DNA of 64,000 bases from Ciceribacter sichuanensis (GCF_024055605.1 NZ_JAMXLX010000006.1:186001-250000), one strand, 5' to 3'; numbered from the stretch's first letter, positions 16,580 through 25,615 are shown. Translations and numbers: made by a program. Notes: generated by a model not told the origin, from the letters alone.

Positions 16580-18145
16580 ATGTCGACGATCGACACTGCC
16601 GCGCTCGAACGGGCGCTGAACCTCCTTCCCTCCCGCTGCAAGGGTCCCGGAGGCGTGGCAGGGGTGGTAAAGGACGGCAGGATCGTCGCACGGCGCGCAT
16701 GGGGTTTTGCAGACACCTATCGCCGGCTTCCAATGACGGCGGCGACACGCCTGCCGATCTGCTCGATTTCCAAGCATTTCACCTGCGCGCTGCTGCTCGA
16801 CCTGTTCGACGACCCCGCCTCGCTCGACGCGCAGGTCGCCGATTTCCTGCCCAATTATCGCGACCCGCTGCCGACGGTGGCGGAGCTTTGCCACAACCAG
16901 TCGGGCCTGCGCGATTACTGGGCGCTGACGGTCCTGCAAGGCGCGCTGCCGGAGATGAGTTTCCGCCGCGAAGATGCGCTGCCGCTGATCGCCCGCTCGA
17001 AGACCGATCATTTCCGGGCGGGCACGCTCTATTCCTACAACAACGCCAATTTCCGCATTCTGGCCGAGCTGATCGAGCGCGGAACCGGACGCGATTTCGG
17101 CGAGCTTCTGTCGGAGCGCCTGTTTGCGCCGGCTGGCATGAAGACGGCGGTTCTCTCGCCGGATGCGCGCCATCCGCTCGATGGCGTCATCGGCTACGAG
17201 GGCAATGACGAGGTCGGCTTCCTACCCGCCGATAATGGCGTCTACTGGTTTGGCGATGCCGGCATTTCGGCCGCGCTGGACGATATGCTGGCCTGGGAAG
17301 TCCACATCGACGCGACGCGGGACGACCCGGAAAGCCTCTATAACCGCCTGACGGCGCCCGTAACCTATGCCGACGGTTCGCCTGCGGATTATGGCTATGG
17401 CCTGCGTCGCGACAGCTGGGCGGGCGTGAGGTTCACCGGCCATGGCGGCGGCCTTCGCGGTTTCAGCTCCTATCGCCTGCATGCCGCAGAAGAACGGCTT
17501 TCGGTGGTGGTGATGTTCAATCACGACACCGGCACCTCTACCTCCGCGATCGCGCTGATGGAGGCGGCCCTCGGCATGCCGCCCCGGCAGAATGCCTCGG
17601 TCAGACCGGAAGGATGGGACGGGTTGTGGCTGGATGAGGAGCGTGGGCTGATCCTGCGCACCGTTCAGGACGCCACCGGCGTCAAGCTCTATTACAGCCC
17701 GTCGCCGTCGCGCCTGACGGTCGGCACCGATGGCATCGCCCGTGGACAGGGATTGCGCCTGGAAAAGGACGGCGAGGCGCTGGTCATGCATCGCAGCCAG
17801 GAAAACCTGCATGTCAGGGCGCGACCGCTTGCCCGCATCGATTATGCCGACGGCAGCGAAATCGCTGGCCTCTACCATTCCGACGAGCTGGATGCCGACC
17901 TCGAGATCGAGGCACGCGACGGCGCGGTGCATGCCCTCTTCAAGGGCATGCTGGGGACGGGACCGATGGAGCGGATGTATCCGCTCGCCGAAGACATCTG
18001 GATCGTCACCTCCCGCCGCTCCATCGACGCATCGCCACCTGGTGACTGGACGGTCAGGGTTCGCCGCAACGCCGATGGCTCTGTCGCCGGCCTCGCTATC
18101 GGCTGCTGGCTGGCCCGTAACATCGATTATGTCCGTGTGGGATAA
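16580..18145 (+). CDS. dap: D-aminopeptidase (serine peptidase family S12)
   Basis: A 521-aa protein that follows the Ochrobactrum anthropi D-aminopeptidase along its whole length. That enzyme releases N-terminal D-amino acids such as D-Ala from peptides. The catalytic set falls at almost the same positions: Ser62-x-x-Lys65 (CSISK), Tyr153 (YSYNN) and His288 (TGHGG). The N-terminal penicillin-binding-protein-like domain is followed by two C-terminal beta-barrel-type domains (from about residue 335 on, e.g. AGLYHSDELDADLEIE). It has no signal peptide, so it acts in the cytosol. It is the last gene of the peptide-importer operon, which suggests the importer brings in D-residue peptides. Confidence 0.9.
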   Translation: MSTIDTAALERALNLLPSRCKGPGGVAGVVKDGRIVARRAWGFADTYRRLPMTAATRLPICSISKHFTCALLLDLFDDPASLDAQVADFLPNYRDPLPTVAELCHNQSGLRDYWALTVLQGALPEMSFRREDALPLIARSKTDHFRAGTLYSYNNANFRILAELIERGTGRDFGELLSERLFAPAGMKTAVLSPDARHPLDGVIGYEGNDEVGFLPADNGVYWFGDAGISAALDDMLAWEVHIDATRDDPESLYNRLTAPVTYADGSPADYGYGLRRDSWAGVRFTGHGGGLRGFSSYRLHAAEERLSVVVMFNHDTGTSTSAIALMEAALGMPPRQNASVRPEGWDGLWLDEERGLILRTVQDATGVKLYYSPSPSRLTVGTDGIARGQGLRLEKDGEALVMHRSQENLHVRARPLARIDYADGSEIAGLYHSDELDADLEIEARDGAVHALFKGMLGTGPMERMYPLAEDIWIVTSRRSIDASPPGDWTVRVRRNADGSVAGLAIGCWLARNIDYVRVG

Positions 18146-18249
18146 ATAGCGTGCTATTGACGCTATCGAGCCTCTCGGGTTTTTGGGACGGTTGCGAGCC
18201 GGGCGTCGAAACGTCCGCTCCATCTTCAGGGCTTCCCGCTCCCTGCCGG

Positions 18250-19311
18250 TCAGGCGGATTCGCGCAGGATGATTTCCGCGTTGAGGAGAACCTGTTCGTC
18301 GTGTTCCGGGGTCGAGCCGGCGTCTTCCTCGCCGAGTTTGCGCAGCAGAAGCTCCATGGCGATGCGGCCGATGTCGTTGTAGCTCTGGGCGACCGTGGTG
18401 ATGGGCGGACAGGCGTAGCGTGACAGCGGATGGTCGTCGTGGCCGGCGATGCGAAGTTCGCGGTCCGGGCCGCGCCCGACCTTGATGCCGGCATGATAGG
18501 CGGCTGAAATCGCGCCGAAGGCCACGCGGTCGTTGGCGCAGAGAACCGTGCCTGTGGGGAAGCCGCCGTTTTCCAGAATACGCAGCGTTTCCTCATAGCC
18601 GAATTTTTCGAAATCCCAGCCCGCGGTCTTTGCAATCGGCAGCACGATCGGCTCCATGCGCAGCTGCGACATGGCCTCGATATAGGCCATCTCGCGGGTG
18701 CTGGCATTGGTGTTGACCGGCGGCATCCCGAGATAGCAGGGCGGCTCGCCCGAGCGACATAGATAGTCGACTATCAACTGGAAGCTCTGCCGGTTGTTGG
18801 TGCCGACGAAGGGCGAAGTGTCGTCCAGCGGCGAGTCGACGAAGATCAGCGGAATGGATTCGGCCAGCGACCGCAGCGTCTCGTGATGCGACTGCACGCC
18901 GAGAGGCGCAATGATCGCGCCGGCGACGTTCATCGACTTGAACGTCTCGATGGCGCGGGCCTCCATCTCGGCATTGCCGTCGGAAGACAGGACGAAGGCA
19001 AGGAAGCCGGAGGCATTGGCGATGAGTTCCACCCGCCGCGTCAGCGCCATGTAGAACGGGTCGGTCGAGTTCGGGATGATGATGCCGAGGATATTGCTCC
19101 GCCGCCGGTTGAGATTGACAGCGAACATATTGGGGCGGAAGCCGCTCTGCTTCAGCGCCGCCTCGATCAGGTCGCGCGTCTTGCGGCGGACCGAACCCGG
19201 ATCGTTGAAATACTTCGAGACGGTCGGTCGTGACAATCCGACAAACTCGGCAAAGTCCTCCATGGTCCTGATGAGCCTGTCTTCCAAATTCGCTTTCACC
19301 CCGTTTCTCAA
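18250..19311 (-). CDS. LacI-family repressor of the sugar operon
   Basis: A repressor of up to 353 aa. The helix-turn-helix is DFAEFVGLSRPTVSKYFNDPGSVRRKTRDLIEAAL, followed by a periplasmic-binding-like sugar domain (NILGIIIPNSTDPFY). The start is unsettled: the longest frame begins with TTG 19311, while GTG 19299 and ATG 19263 are alternatives. A TATAAT box (19321-19326) lies so close to 19311 that a downstream start is likely. It is the last gene after gatZ, the kinase and the CUT2 transporter, all on the same strand, and probably represses them in the absence of the sugar. Confidence 0.85.
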   Translation of the reverse strand: MRNGVKANLEDRLIRTMEDFAEFVGLSRPTVSKYFNDPGSVRRKTRDLIEAALKQSGFRPNMFAVNLNRRRSNILGIIIPNSTDPFYMALTRRVELIANASGFLAFVLSSDGNAEMEARAIETFKSMNVAGAIIAPLGVQSHHETLRSLAESIPLIFVDSPLDDTSPFVGTNNRQSFQLIVDYLCRSGEPPCYLGMPPVNTNASTREMAYIEAMSQLRMEPIVLPIAKTAGWDFEKFGYEETLRILENGGFPTGTVLCANDRVAFGAISAAYHAGIKVGRGPDRELRIAGHDDHPLSRYACPPITTVAQSYNDIGRIAMELLLRKLGEEDAGSTPEHDEQVLLNAEIILRESA

Positions 19312-19320
19312 TCGATTTAA

Positions 19321-19326
19321 ATTATA
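19321..19326 (-). promoter_or_regulatory. Candidate -10 box of the lacI-type gene
   Basis: A perfect TATAAT on the minus strand lies 10 bp before the longest possible start. The -35 region is poor. It suggests the regulator has its own promoter in addition to read-through from the sugar operon. Confidence 0.35.
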
Positions 19327-19375
19327 GCTTCATGGTTTCAACCAGAACTTCCACGCCGCTGCAAGCCGCAGCTTA

Positions 19376-19412
19376 GAGCGCATTTCGATCTGTTTAAATC
19401 AGATCGGCGCTC
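19376..19412. repeat. Rhizobial palindromic repeat
   Basis: Nested dyads GAGCGC...GCGCTC and GATCTG...CAGATC surround a TTTAAAT centre. This 37-bp form is, from memory, a very common intergenic palindrome in Rhizobium and Agrobacterium. It separates the lacI and gatZ genes. Confidence 0.55.
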
Positions 19413-19477
19413 CAGGACTTCCTTTTTGAAGCATAGTCTTGTCGATCCTCGTTTCACTCCGGTCGGATATTGCTCTA

Positions 19478-20758
19478 TCAGGCGCGGCAGGCTTCGAAAT
19501 AGTCTTCCAGAACGTGGTCGACGGCTGCAAGCGCCAGCGCCTCGGCCTGAGGCTTCACACGTCCCTCGCGGACCGCCGTATAGCTTGCCTGAAGGTACTG
19601 GCTGATCAGCGTTTCGGGGATCTCGACGCCGTCGAGGATGGCGAAAAGCTCGCTGACGGCAGCGTTGATCTCGGGATGCGGCCAGTAGTAGCGGATGCGG
19701 TCGCTATAGCTGAAATGCCGCTGCAGGCGCTGTTCGTCCGCCGTGCCGTGATAGTATTTTTCCCAGTTCTTCGGCTCCGCGGTCAGAACGCTCTCGACGG
19801 TATCGAGCAGGGTTTCGCGGCGCTTGCCGGGGAAGAGGAAATCGGCGGCCCGGTCGAGACCGTAGAAGGCCTCACGAAGCGCAAAGGTCAGGCCCGGACC
19901 GACCTTCAGGATGGAGAAGCCGTCCAGCACCAGCCGGCGCAGCGCGTCGCGGGTCTGGTAGTCGGTGGAATGGGCCTCGAACACCATGCCCGGCATGCCG
20001 GCGAGCGTGGCGCTGAGTGCCGCGGCCTTTTCCGGCTCGTAGGCGATGACATTGTGGTTGCCGAATTCTACGCCCGGCTGGACGACGGCTCCGACGGCGC
20101 GGGAAAAGGCGGATTCGACGCCGGCGGCTTCGAAGGCCTCGCGATGGACTTCGACCGTCTTCAACGCTGCCTCGGGCTTTGTGACTTCCAATACGTCGAG
20201 TTCTTCCATCGCGCCGCCGGGGATCGGAACCTCGGTGCCGACGATATAGACCGGCTGGACGCCGTGCGAGCCGACAAGTGCGGCCTCGGCGACGCTTGCA
20301 AGACGCGCTGCGCGCTCGGCGGTGACGGCATCGGGAAGCGCGACCGGCTCGCCGGCGCAGCCCATGCTGGTATCGAGGTGGAGCTTGGTGAAGCCGGCGC
20401 GGGCGAATGCGTCGATCATCGTGCAGGCCTTGGCCATGGCCTCATCGGCGGGAAGGTTCTTCCACGGATTGGGGCCGAGATGGTCGCCGCCGAGGATTAG
20501 CCTGTCGAGCGGGAAGCCGGTCTTTTCGGCGATCTTCTCGACGAAGACCCGGAAGTCGGCGGGCGTCATGCCGGTATAGCCGCCGTCCTGGTTCACCTGG
20601 TTGCAGGTGGCCTCGACCAGCAGGTGCTCACCCCTGGCGAGCGCATGCAGCATGGAGGCCTCGATCACCATCGGATGCGCCGAGCAGATCGAGGGGATGC
20701 CCTTGGAGCCGGCGCGCTGACGCCAGGTTGCGATGTCCGAAAGATAGTTCTGCCGCAT
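19478..20758 (-). CDS. gatZ: GatZ/KbaZ-family protein, probable D-tagatose-6-phosphate 4-epimerase
   Basis: A 426-aa TIM-barrel protein of the GatZ/KbaZ family (PSICSAHPMVIEA, EATCNQVNQDGGYTGM, LGGDHLGPNPW, EAHSTDYQT). In enterobacteria such proteins are the non-catalytic partner of tagatose-bisphosphate aldolase. In Agrobacterium a homologue has been described as a D-tagatose-6-phosphate 4-epimerase giving fructose-6-phosphate. No GatY/KbaY partner is present here and a tagatose-kinase-like gene ends one base upstream, so the epimerase role is the better reading. The start at 20758 fits this tight spacing; longer reading frames overlap the kinase. Confidence 0.82.
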   Translation of the reverse strand: MRQNYLSDIATWRQRAGSKGIPSICSAHPMVIEASMLHALARGEHLLVEATCNQVNQDGGYTGMTPADFRVFVEKIAEKTGFPLDRLILGGDHLGPNPWKNLPADEAMAKACTMIDAFARAGFTKLHLDTSMGCAGEPVALPDAVTAERAARLASVAEAALVGSHGVQPVYIVGTEVPIPGGAMEELDVLEVTKPEAALKTVEVHREAFEAAGVESAFSRAVGAVVQPGVEFGNHNVIAYEPEKAAALSATLAGMPGMVFEAHSTDYQTRDALRRLVLDGFSILKVGPGLTFALREAFYGLDRAADFLFPGKRRETLLDTVESVLTAEPKNWEKYYHGTADEQRLQRHFSYSDRIRYYWPHPEINAAVSELFAILDGVEIPETLISQYLQASYTAVREGRVKPQAEALALAAVDHVLEDYFEACRA

Positions 20759-20759
20759 G

Positions 20760-21704
20760 TCAGGCCCTGCCTTGCGTCTTGATGAGGGTTTCGAGTTCAG
20801 CCCTGGTGGAAGCGCCTTCCATCGGGCCGGCCCTGGTGACGGCGCGTGCGCCGGAAGCATTGGCGTAGAGCAGCGCTTCGGCCGGGCTTGCGCCCTGCAG
20901 CCAGAAGGTCACGAAGGTCGCGCCGAAGCAGTCCCCCGCCCCGGTCGGGTCGACTTCCACGACGTTGAAGCCTTCGAGATCGAGCCGCGTGTCCCTGTCG
21001 AAATAGCTGGCGCCCTTGTTGCCGCGCTTGACGACGATTGCCTTGATGCCCCTGGCGAGCAGTTCGGCGACGGCGGCGTCTTCCGTCTTTGCCTCGGCAA
21101 ACAGGAAGAGTTCCTCGCCGCTCGGCATGAACAGGTCGGTTTTTGCGAGCACCGTCTGCAGCGCCTCGCGCATGCCGGGGCTGTCGAGAGTTTCCGGCCT
21201 GAGGTTCGGATCGAAGGAGACCGTGCCGCCGGCCGCCTTGATGCGCTCGACCGCCGTCAGGATGCTCTTCACCACGCTCGGCGCATAAAGGGCCGTGCCC
21301 ATGACATGCATGTGCGTGCAGCCGTCGATCATGGCGAGCGTCTTTTCGGAGAGATCGATAGTGCCGCAGGCGCTGTGGCGGATGTTGAAGACGAAGGCGC
21401 GGCTGCCGTCCTCGCGGTAGCGCACGAAGGCGCTGCCGGTGGTGCCCTGCGGAACGACCTCGATGCCGGAGACGTCGACGCCGTCTTCCGTCAGCCGGTT
21501 GATGTTGACCCAGCCGAAATCGTCATCGCCGACGCGTGAGACGATGGCGCATTCCTGGCCGAGCTTGCCGACCTGATCGATGAAGATCGCCGGCGCGCCG
21601 GAGGGGAACGGGCCGATCAGGGGAACCGCTTCGCGAAAGCCGTTACCGCGGTTGGTGGCGACGATCTCGACGAGGATTTCGCCGATGGTCAGGATTTTTG
21701 ACAT
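20760..21704 (-). CDS. PfkB-family sugar kinase, probable tagatose kinase
   Basis: A 314-aa ribokinase-fold kinase with the substrate-side motif GPFPSGAPAIFIDQVGKLG (31-49) and the anion-hole/catalytic motif DPTGAGD (252-258, base Asp258). The N-terminus ILTIGEILVEIVATNRG strongly recalls the tagatose kinase characterised in Agrobacterium. It would phosphorylate the imported ketose in the cytoplasm. It lies between the CUT2 permease and gatZ genes, making a compact import-phosphorylate-epimerise set. The ribosome site is weak. Fructokinase or another ketohexokinase specificity is the main alternative. Confidence 0.82.
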   Translation of the reverse strand: MSKILTIGEILVEIVATNRGNGFREAVPLIGPFPSGAPAIFIDQVGKLGQECAIVSRVGDDDFGWVNINRLTEDGVDVSGIEVVPQGTTGSAFVRYREDGSRAFVFNIRHSACGTIDLSEKTLAMIDGCTHMHVMGTALYAPSVVKSILTAVERIKAAGGTVSFDPNLRPETLDSPGMREALQTVLAKTDLFMPSGEELFLFAEAKTEDAAVAELLARGIKAIVVKRGNKGASYFDRDTRLDLEGFNVVEVDPTGAGDCFGATFVTFWLQGASPAEALLYANASGARAVTRAGPMEGASTRAELETLIKTQGRA

Positions 21705-21742
21705 GGGACGACTGCTCGCTTTCGAGTTTTACTGGCGTCGGT

Positions 21743-22705
21743 TCACTGTCTGGCCCGCTTCGAGCGGACGTCGAGACCGACGGCGATGAGGATCACCAGG
21801 CCCTTGACGATGAGCTGGTAGAAATAGGGGACGGACATCATGTTCATGCCGTTGTTCAGCACGCCGATGATGAGCGCGCCGATCAGCGTGCCGACCATGG
21901 TGCCGACGCCGCCGGCAAGGCTGGTGCCGCCGAGAACGGCTGCGGCGATCGCATCCAGTTCGTAGCTCATGCCGGCATTGGTCTGGGCCGAGAACAGGCG
22001 CGACGAGAGCAGCACGCCGGAGATCGCCGCCATCACGCCGGAGATCATGAAGATGACGATCTTCAGGCGGTCGACATTGATGCCGGAGTAAAGTGCTGCC
22101 TCGCGGTTGCCGCCGGTCAGATAGGCGCGGCGGCCGAACTTGGTCTTGCTGAGCAGGATGTGGTTGAACAGGAAGAGCACGGCGACGAACCAGATGACGA
22201 TCGGGATGCCGATGAAGCTCTGGGTGCCGATGGCCGTCCATGTCGGCTCGGTGATCATGGCCGGCGCGCCATTGGTCGGCAGGCTGACGAGGCCGCGATA
22301 GATGCCCATCGTCGCCACCGTGACGATGAAGGATGGCAGCAGGAATTTCGCCGTCAGCACTCCGTTCACCGAGCCGAGCAGGGCGCCGGCGAGAAGCGTC
22401 AGCGCAAACGTCGGCAGGAAGCCGAGGCCGAAGGCGAAACACTGGGCGGCGACCATGCCGGCAAGCGCGATGATCGAGCCGATGGATAGGTCGATCTCGC
22501 CGAGCAGGATGACCCAGGTCATGCCGAAGGCGGCGATTGCGATGACGGCCACCTGCTGCAGCACGTTGAGGAAGTTGGCGAGCGACATGAAACGCGGGTT
22601 CATGACGGAGAAGATGACGCACAGCACGATGAGCGACAGAAAGATGCCGCCATACTGTTTCATCAGTCGCATAAGGGCAGCATTGGCTGCAGTCTTGTCG
22701 GTCAT
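21743..22705 (-). CDS. CUT2 sugar ABC transporter permease (RbsC type)
   Basis: A 320-aa BPD_transp_2 permease with about 8-10 hydrophobic segments. The family block GEIDLSIGSIIALAGM and the C-terminal AAAVLGGTSLAGGVGTMVGT are diagnostic of RbsC-like sugar importers. Its ATG overlaps the stop of the ATPase gene (ATGA). It presumably works as a homodimer with the fused ATPase encoded upstream. Confidence 0.88.
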   Translation of the reverse strand: MTDKTAANAALMRLMKQYGGIFLSLIVLCVIFSVMNPRFMSLANFLNVLQQVAVIAIAAFGMTWVILLGEIDLSIGSIIALAGMVAAQCFAFGLGFLPTFALTLLAGALLGSVNGVLTAKFLLPSFIVTVATMGIYRGLVSLPTNGAPAMITEPTWTAIGTQSFIGIPIVIWFVAVLFLFNHILLSKTKFGRRAYLTGGNREAALYSGINVDRLKIVIFMISGVMAAISGVLLSSRLFSAQTNAGMSYELDAIAAAVLGGTSLAGGVGTMVGTLIGALIIGVLNNGMNMMSVPYFYQLIVKGLVILIAVGLDVRSKRARQ

Positions 22706-24219
22706 GATACTGTTCCCGTCGCAAAGCTCATGATTTTTTCGGGAGAAATCCGGTCGCCGGATACGGTCGCGGTCATGCGGCCTTCGCTCATGACTGCAAC
22801 GCGATCGCTCATACCGATGATCTCGGGGAGTTCGGAGGAAATGAGCAGGATCGCCGTGCCCTCCGCCGCCAGCTGGCGGATGATCTTGTAGATTTCATAC
22901 TTGGCCCCGACATCGACGCCGCGTGTCGGTTCATCAAGGATCAGGATCTTCGGCCTGGTCAGCAGCCATTTGGCCAGCACGATCTTCTGCTGGTTGCCGC
23001 CCGAAAGCGTGCCGGCGATTGTGTCAAGCGAGGCCGTCTTGATGGCGAGGCGCTTCACCTCCCGATCCGCTGCATCGCGTTCGCTGCGACGCTTGAGGAA
23101 GCCGAGAAGGCCCGAGAATTTATCGAGCGCCACCACCGAGATATTGGCCTCGACGCTGTGGCTGAGGACGAGACCCTCTTCCTTGCGGTTTTCCGTGACG
23201 AAGCCGATGCCGCGGTTGATGGCATCGATCGGCGAGGAAATGGAGACCGCCGAACCGTCGATCGAAATCGTGCCGGCGGCGATATGGCCCATGCCGAACA
23301 GGGTGTTCATCACCTCCGAGCGGCCCGAACCGACCAGCCCGAAGAAGCCGAGGATTTCGCCGGAACGCACGTCAAAGGAGACGTCCTCGAATTCGCCGGT
23401 TCGCGACAGTCCGCTGACGGTCAGGACAGGCTTTTCAGTGAGCGCCGGAGCCGGCACATCGCGGGGCGGATAGATCGCGTGCATGTCGCGGCCAACCATC
23501 ATCGCGATCAGTTCGTCGATGGTGGTGTCGTTCTTCTCGCGGGTGGTGATATAGGCGCCGTCGCGCACGACGGTGATGTCGTCGCTCAGCCGCATGATCT
23601 CTTCCATCCGGTGCGAGATGTAGATGATGGCCACGCCGCGCGCCTTCAGCCGCGCGATGATGTCGAACAGGATCTCGGCTTCGCTGTCGCTGAGCGAGGA
23701 CGTGGGTTCATCGAGGATAACCACCTTCGCATCGACGCTGAGCCCCTTGGCGATCTCGACAAGCTGGCGCTGCGCAATCGACAGGTCGCCGACCTTGTCG
23801 CTCACCGACACCGGCAGCTTCAGGTCCGCGATGATGGCCTCGGCCTTGCGGGTGAGCGCGCTGTCGCTGATGAAGCCGGCTCTCGACGGCTCGCGGGTCG
23901 CGAGAATGTTTTCCGCAACGGAGAGATTGTTGCAGAGGCTGAGTTCCTGGAAAACGATCGTCAGCCCCGCCTTTGCCGCTTCCTGCGGATTGGCCGGCGC
24001 ATAGGGCTGGCCGCCGAGCGTGATCTCGCCGGAGGTGACCTGATAGACCCCCGCGAGGATCTTCATCAGCGTCGATTTTCCCGCGCCGTTTTCGCCCAGG
24101 ATGGTGTGAACCCGTCCGGGCCGGACTTTCAACTGCATGTTCTTGAGCGCGGTTACAGCGCCGAAAACCTTGGTCACATCCTTGATTTCAAGGATGGCAT
24201 CATTGCCGGTGGCAGGCAT
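22702..24219 (-). CDS. CUT2 sugar ABC transporter ATPase (RbsA type, two ABC domains)
   Basis: A 505-aa duplicated ATPase. The N-terminal half has Walker A GENGAGKST and signature LSIAQRQLVEIAKGL. The C-terminal half has the degenerate Walker A GLVGSGRSE and signature LSGGNQQKIVLAKWL, as usual in RbsA, so only one site hydrolyses well. The start at 24219 follows AAGGGTG; a longer frame to 24279 runs into the upstream hairpin and is not supported. It lies between the SBP and permease genes. Confidence 0.88.
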   Translation of the reverse strand: MPATGNDAILEIKDVTKVFGAVTALKNMQLKVRPGRVHTILGENGAGKSTLMKILAGVYQVTSGEITLGGQPYAPANPQEAAKAGLTIVFQELSLCNNLSVAENILATREPSRAGFISDSALTRKAEAIIADLKLPVSVSDKVGDLSIAQRQLVEIAKGLSVDAKVVILDEPTSSLSDSEAEILFDIIARLKARGVAIIYISHRMEEIMRLSDDITVVRDGAYITTREKNDTTIDELIAMMVGRDMHAIYPPRDVPAPALTEKPVLTVSGLSRTGEFEDVSFDVRSGEILGFFGLVGSGRSEVMNTLFGMGHIAAGTISIDGSAVSISSPIDAINRGIGFVTENRKEEGLVLSHSVEANISVVALDKFSGLLGFLKRRSERDAADREVKRLAIKTASLDTIAGTLSGGNQQKIVLAKWLLTRPKILILDEPTRGVDVGAKYEIYKIIRQLAAEGTAILLISSELPEIIGMSDRVAVMSEGRMTATVSGDRISPEKIMSFATGTVS

Positions 24220-24244
24220 GGCATCACCCTTCGCATCGTCGTGC

Positions 24245-24276
24245 CCGGCGGCTCGAAAAGGAGTTCGAGCCGCCGG
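24245..24276 (-). terminator. Stem-loop between the sugar SBP and ATPase genes
   Basis: A perfect 13-bp stem (CCGGCGGCTCGAA / TTCGAGCCGCCGG) with a 6-nt loop lies after the SBP stop and before the ATPase ribosome site. Without a T-run it is more likely a 3'-end stabiliser for the SBP message than a full stop. Confidence 0.55.
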
Positions 24277-24336
24277 CAACCGAGCGGTCCTTGCCCCCGA
24301 GGGGACAAGGTGCCTTGGGAGGCGTTTCGGTAAAGG

Positions 24337-25227
24337 TTACTTCTTGACGTAGACGCCCGGAACGATCGGCTGGTCGGCCGGTACCGTTTCGCCGGCAACG
24401 AGCTTCACGGCGCTATCGACGGCGAGCTTGCCCATCTGGTCCGGGAACTGCTGGATGACGCCGACCATATCCGGATCGTTATCGACGGCGGCGATTGCTT
24501 CCGGCATGCCGTCGAAGCCGATGACCTTGACCTTGCCGGTCAGGCCCGCGGACTTGACTGCAACGGCTGCAGCAAGCGCTGCGTCGTCGCCGAAGCCGAA
24601 GATGCCGGCGATATCCGGGTTGGCCTGCAGCATGTTCTGGGCAACTGCCAGGGCTTCGGCGCGGGTGATGCCGGTCTGGATCGAAACGATCTTGATATCC
24701 GGGAACTTGGCAATGGCTTCCTTGAAGCCGTTGACGCGGTTCACCACCGACTGCACCAGCGGGTAGTCGATGATGGCGACATTGCCCTTGCCGCCGAGCT
24801 GTTCGGCCATCAGTTCGCCGGCCTTGACGCCGCCGGCATAGTTGTCGGTGCCGATGTAGGAGGCAACCTGGGTGCCTTCGACCGGAACGTCGACGGTGAT
24901 GACCTTGATGCCGGCTGCTTCAGCGCGCTTGACGGCGGCGAGAGCGCCCTTGCTGTCGACCGGCGACATGATGATGACGTCGACGCCCTTGACGATGAAG
25001 TCTTCGATATCGGCCAGCTGCTTGTTCAGGTCCTGATTGGCGATCGAGATCTCGAGCTTGACGTTCTTGGCTTTCGCCTCTTCGGTGATGGCCTTGGCCA
25101 GCTCGTTATAGAACGGATGCTGCTGCGTCAGCAGCGAAGCGCCGATGCCTTCCGCCTGCGCTGCGACTGCGGCCATGGTGAAAGCGGCAGAGACGAGGAG
25201 CGACTTGGCGATGCGAGAAATGGACAT
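24337..25227 (-). CDS. CUT2 sugar ABC transporter substrate-binding protein (RbsB type)
   Basis: A 296-aa periplasmic binding protein (Peripla_BP_4). The signal peptide is clear (SLLVSAAFTMAAVAAQA, cut before EG). Typical segments are QHPFYNELAKAITEEAKAKN and DVIIMSPVDSKGALAAVKRAEAAGI. The AGGGAGG site fits ATG 25227. It is the first gene of the six-gene sugar operon ending in lacI. The kinase and GatZ genes downstream suggest a ketohexose such as D-tagatose as ligand; the sequence alone does not prove this. Confidence 0.88.
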   Translation of the reverse strand: MSISRIAKSLLVSAAFTMAAVAAQAEGIGASLLTQQHPFYNELAKAITEEAKAKNVKLEISIANQDLNKQLADIEDFIVKGVDVIIMSPVDSKGALAAVKRAEAAGIKVITVDVPVEGTQVASYIGTDNYAGGVKAGELMAEQLGGKGNVAIIDYPLVQSVVNRVNGFKEAIAKFPDIKIVSIQTGITRAEALAVAQNMLQANPDIAGIFGFGDDAALAAAVAVKSAGLTGKVKVIGFDGMPEAIAAVDNDPDMVGVIQQFPDQMGKLAVDSAVKLVAGETVPADQPIVPGVYVKK

Positions 25228-25317
25228 GATTTCCTCCCTGTTGATGCAAGAGACCAGTTGGCGTGGTCATCAAGACTGGCGGCCTCCCTTACCAGCTGAT
25301 GCGCCTTATCAACCATT

Positions 25318-25383
25318 AAACTTTCCGTGCGTCAACTTTAAAATCCTTGCGCGTAAATTCATGCGTTGCAATATGGAAAGTTT
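25318..25383. promoter_or_regulatory. Promoter region of the sugar operon with inverted AAACTTTCC arms
   Basis: The 388-bp gap 25228-25615 contains no gene. AAACTTTCC (25318-25326) and its exact inverse GGAAAGTTT (25375-25383) flank an AT-rich stretch with another AACTTTAAAA. A TTGACG hexamer on the minus strand lies inside. This looks like the promoter with repressor half-sites for the LacI protein; assignment is inferred. The part nearest the flavoprotein gene shows nothing notable. Confidence 0.35.
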
Positions 25384-25615
25384 TGTGACGCTGATCCAGC
25401 CGCCGCCTTGGCGATGGCGGTCGCGCAATCAATCTCTAAAATCACGTCTTATCAGTGCCTTGATCGGGATTATGACGTCTTGCGACAACGCATGGATATC
25501 CACGCGAGAGCCCTGCCCGGCAGGTGTGACGCTCCGCTGCGGCAAAAGGTGGCATCGGCAGAGCGGTGGATAACCTTCGGTCGTCGCCCGCCTGCTTCCC
25601 GGAGAGATTGTCGCC

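Noticed and set aside
18146..18166. ATAGCGT...ACGCTAT hairpin after the D-aminopeptidase gene
   Set aside because: Only 7 bp of stem with a 7-nt loop and no directly following T-run, so I did not call a terminator, although a TTTTT stretch occurs some 13 bases later.
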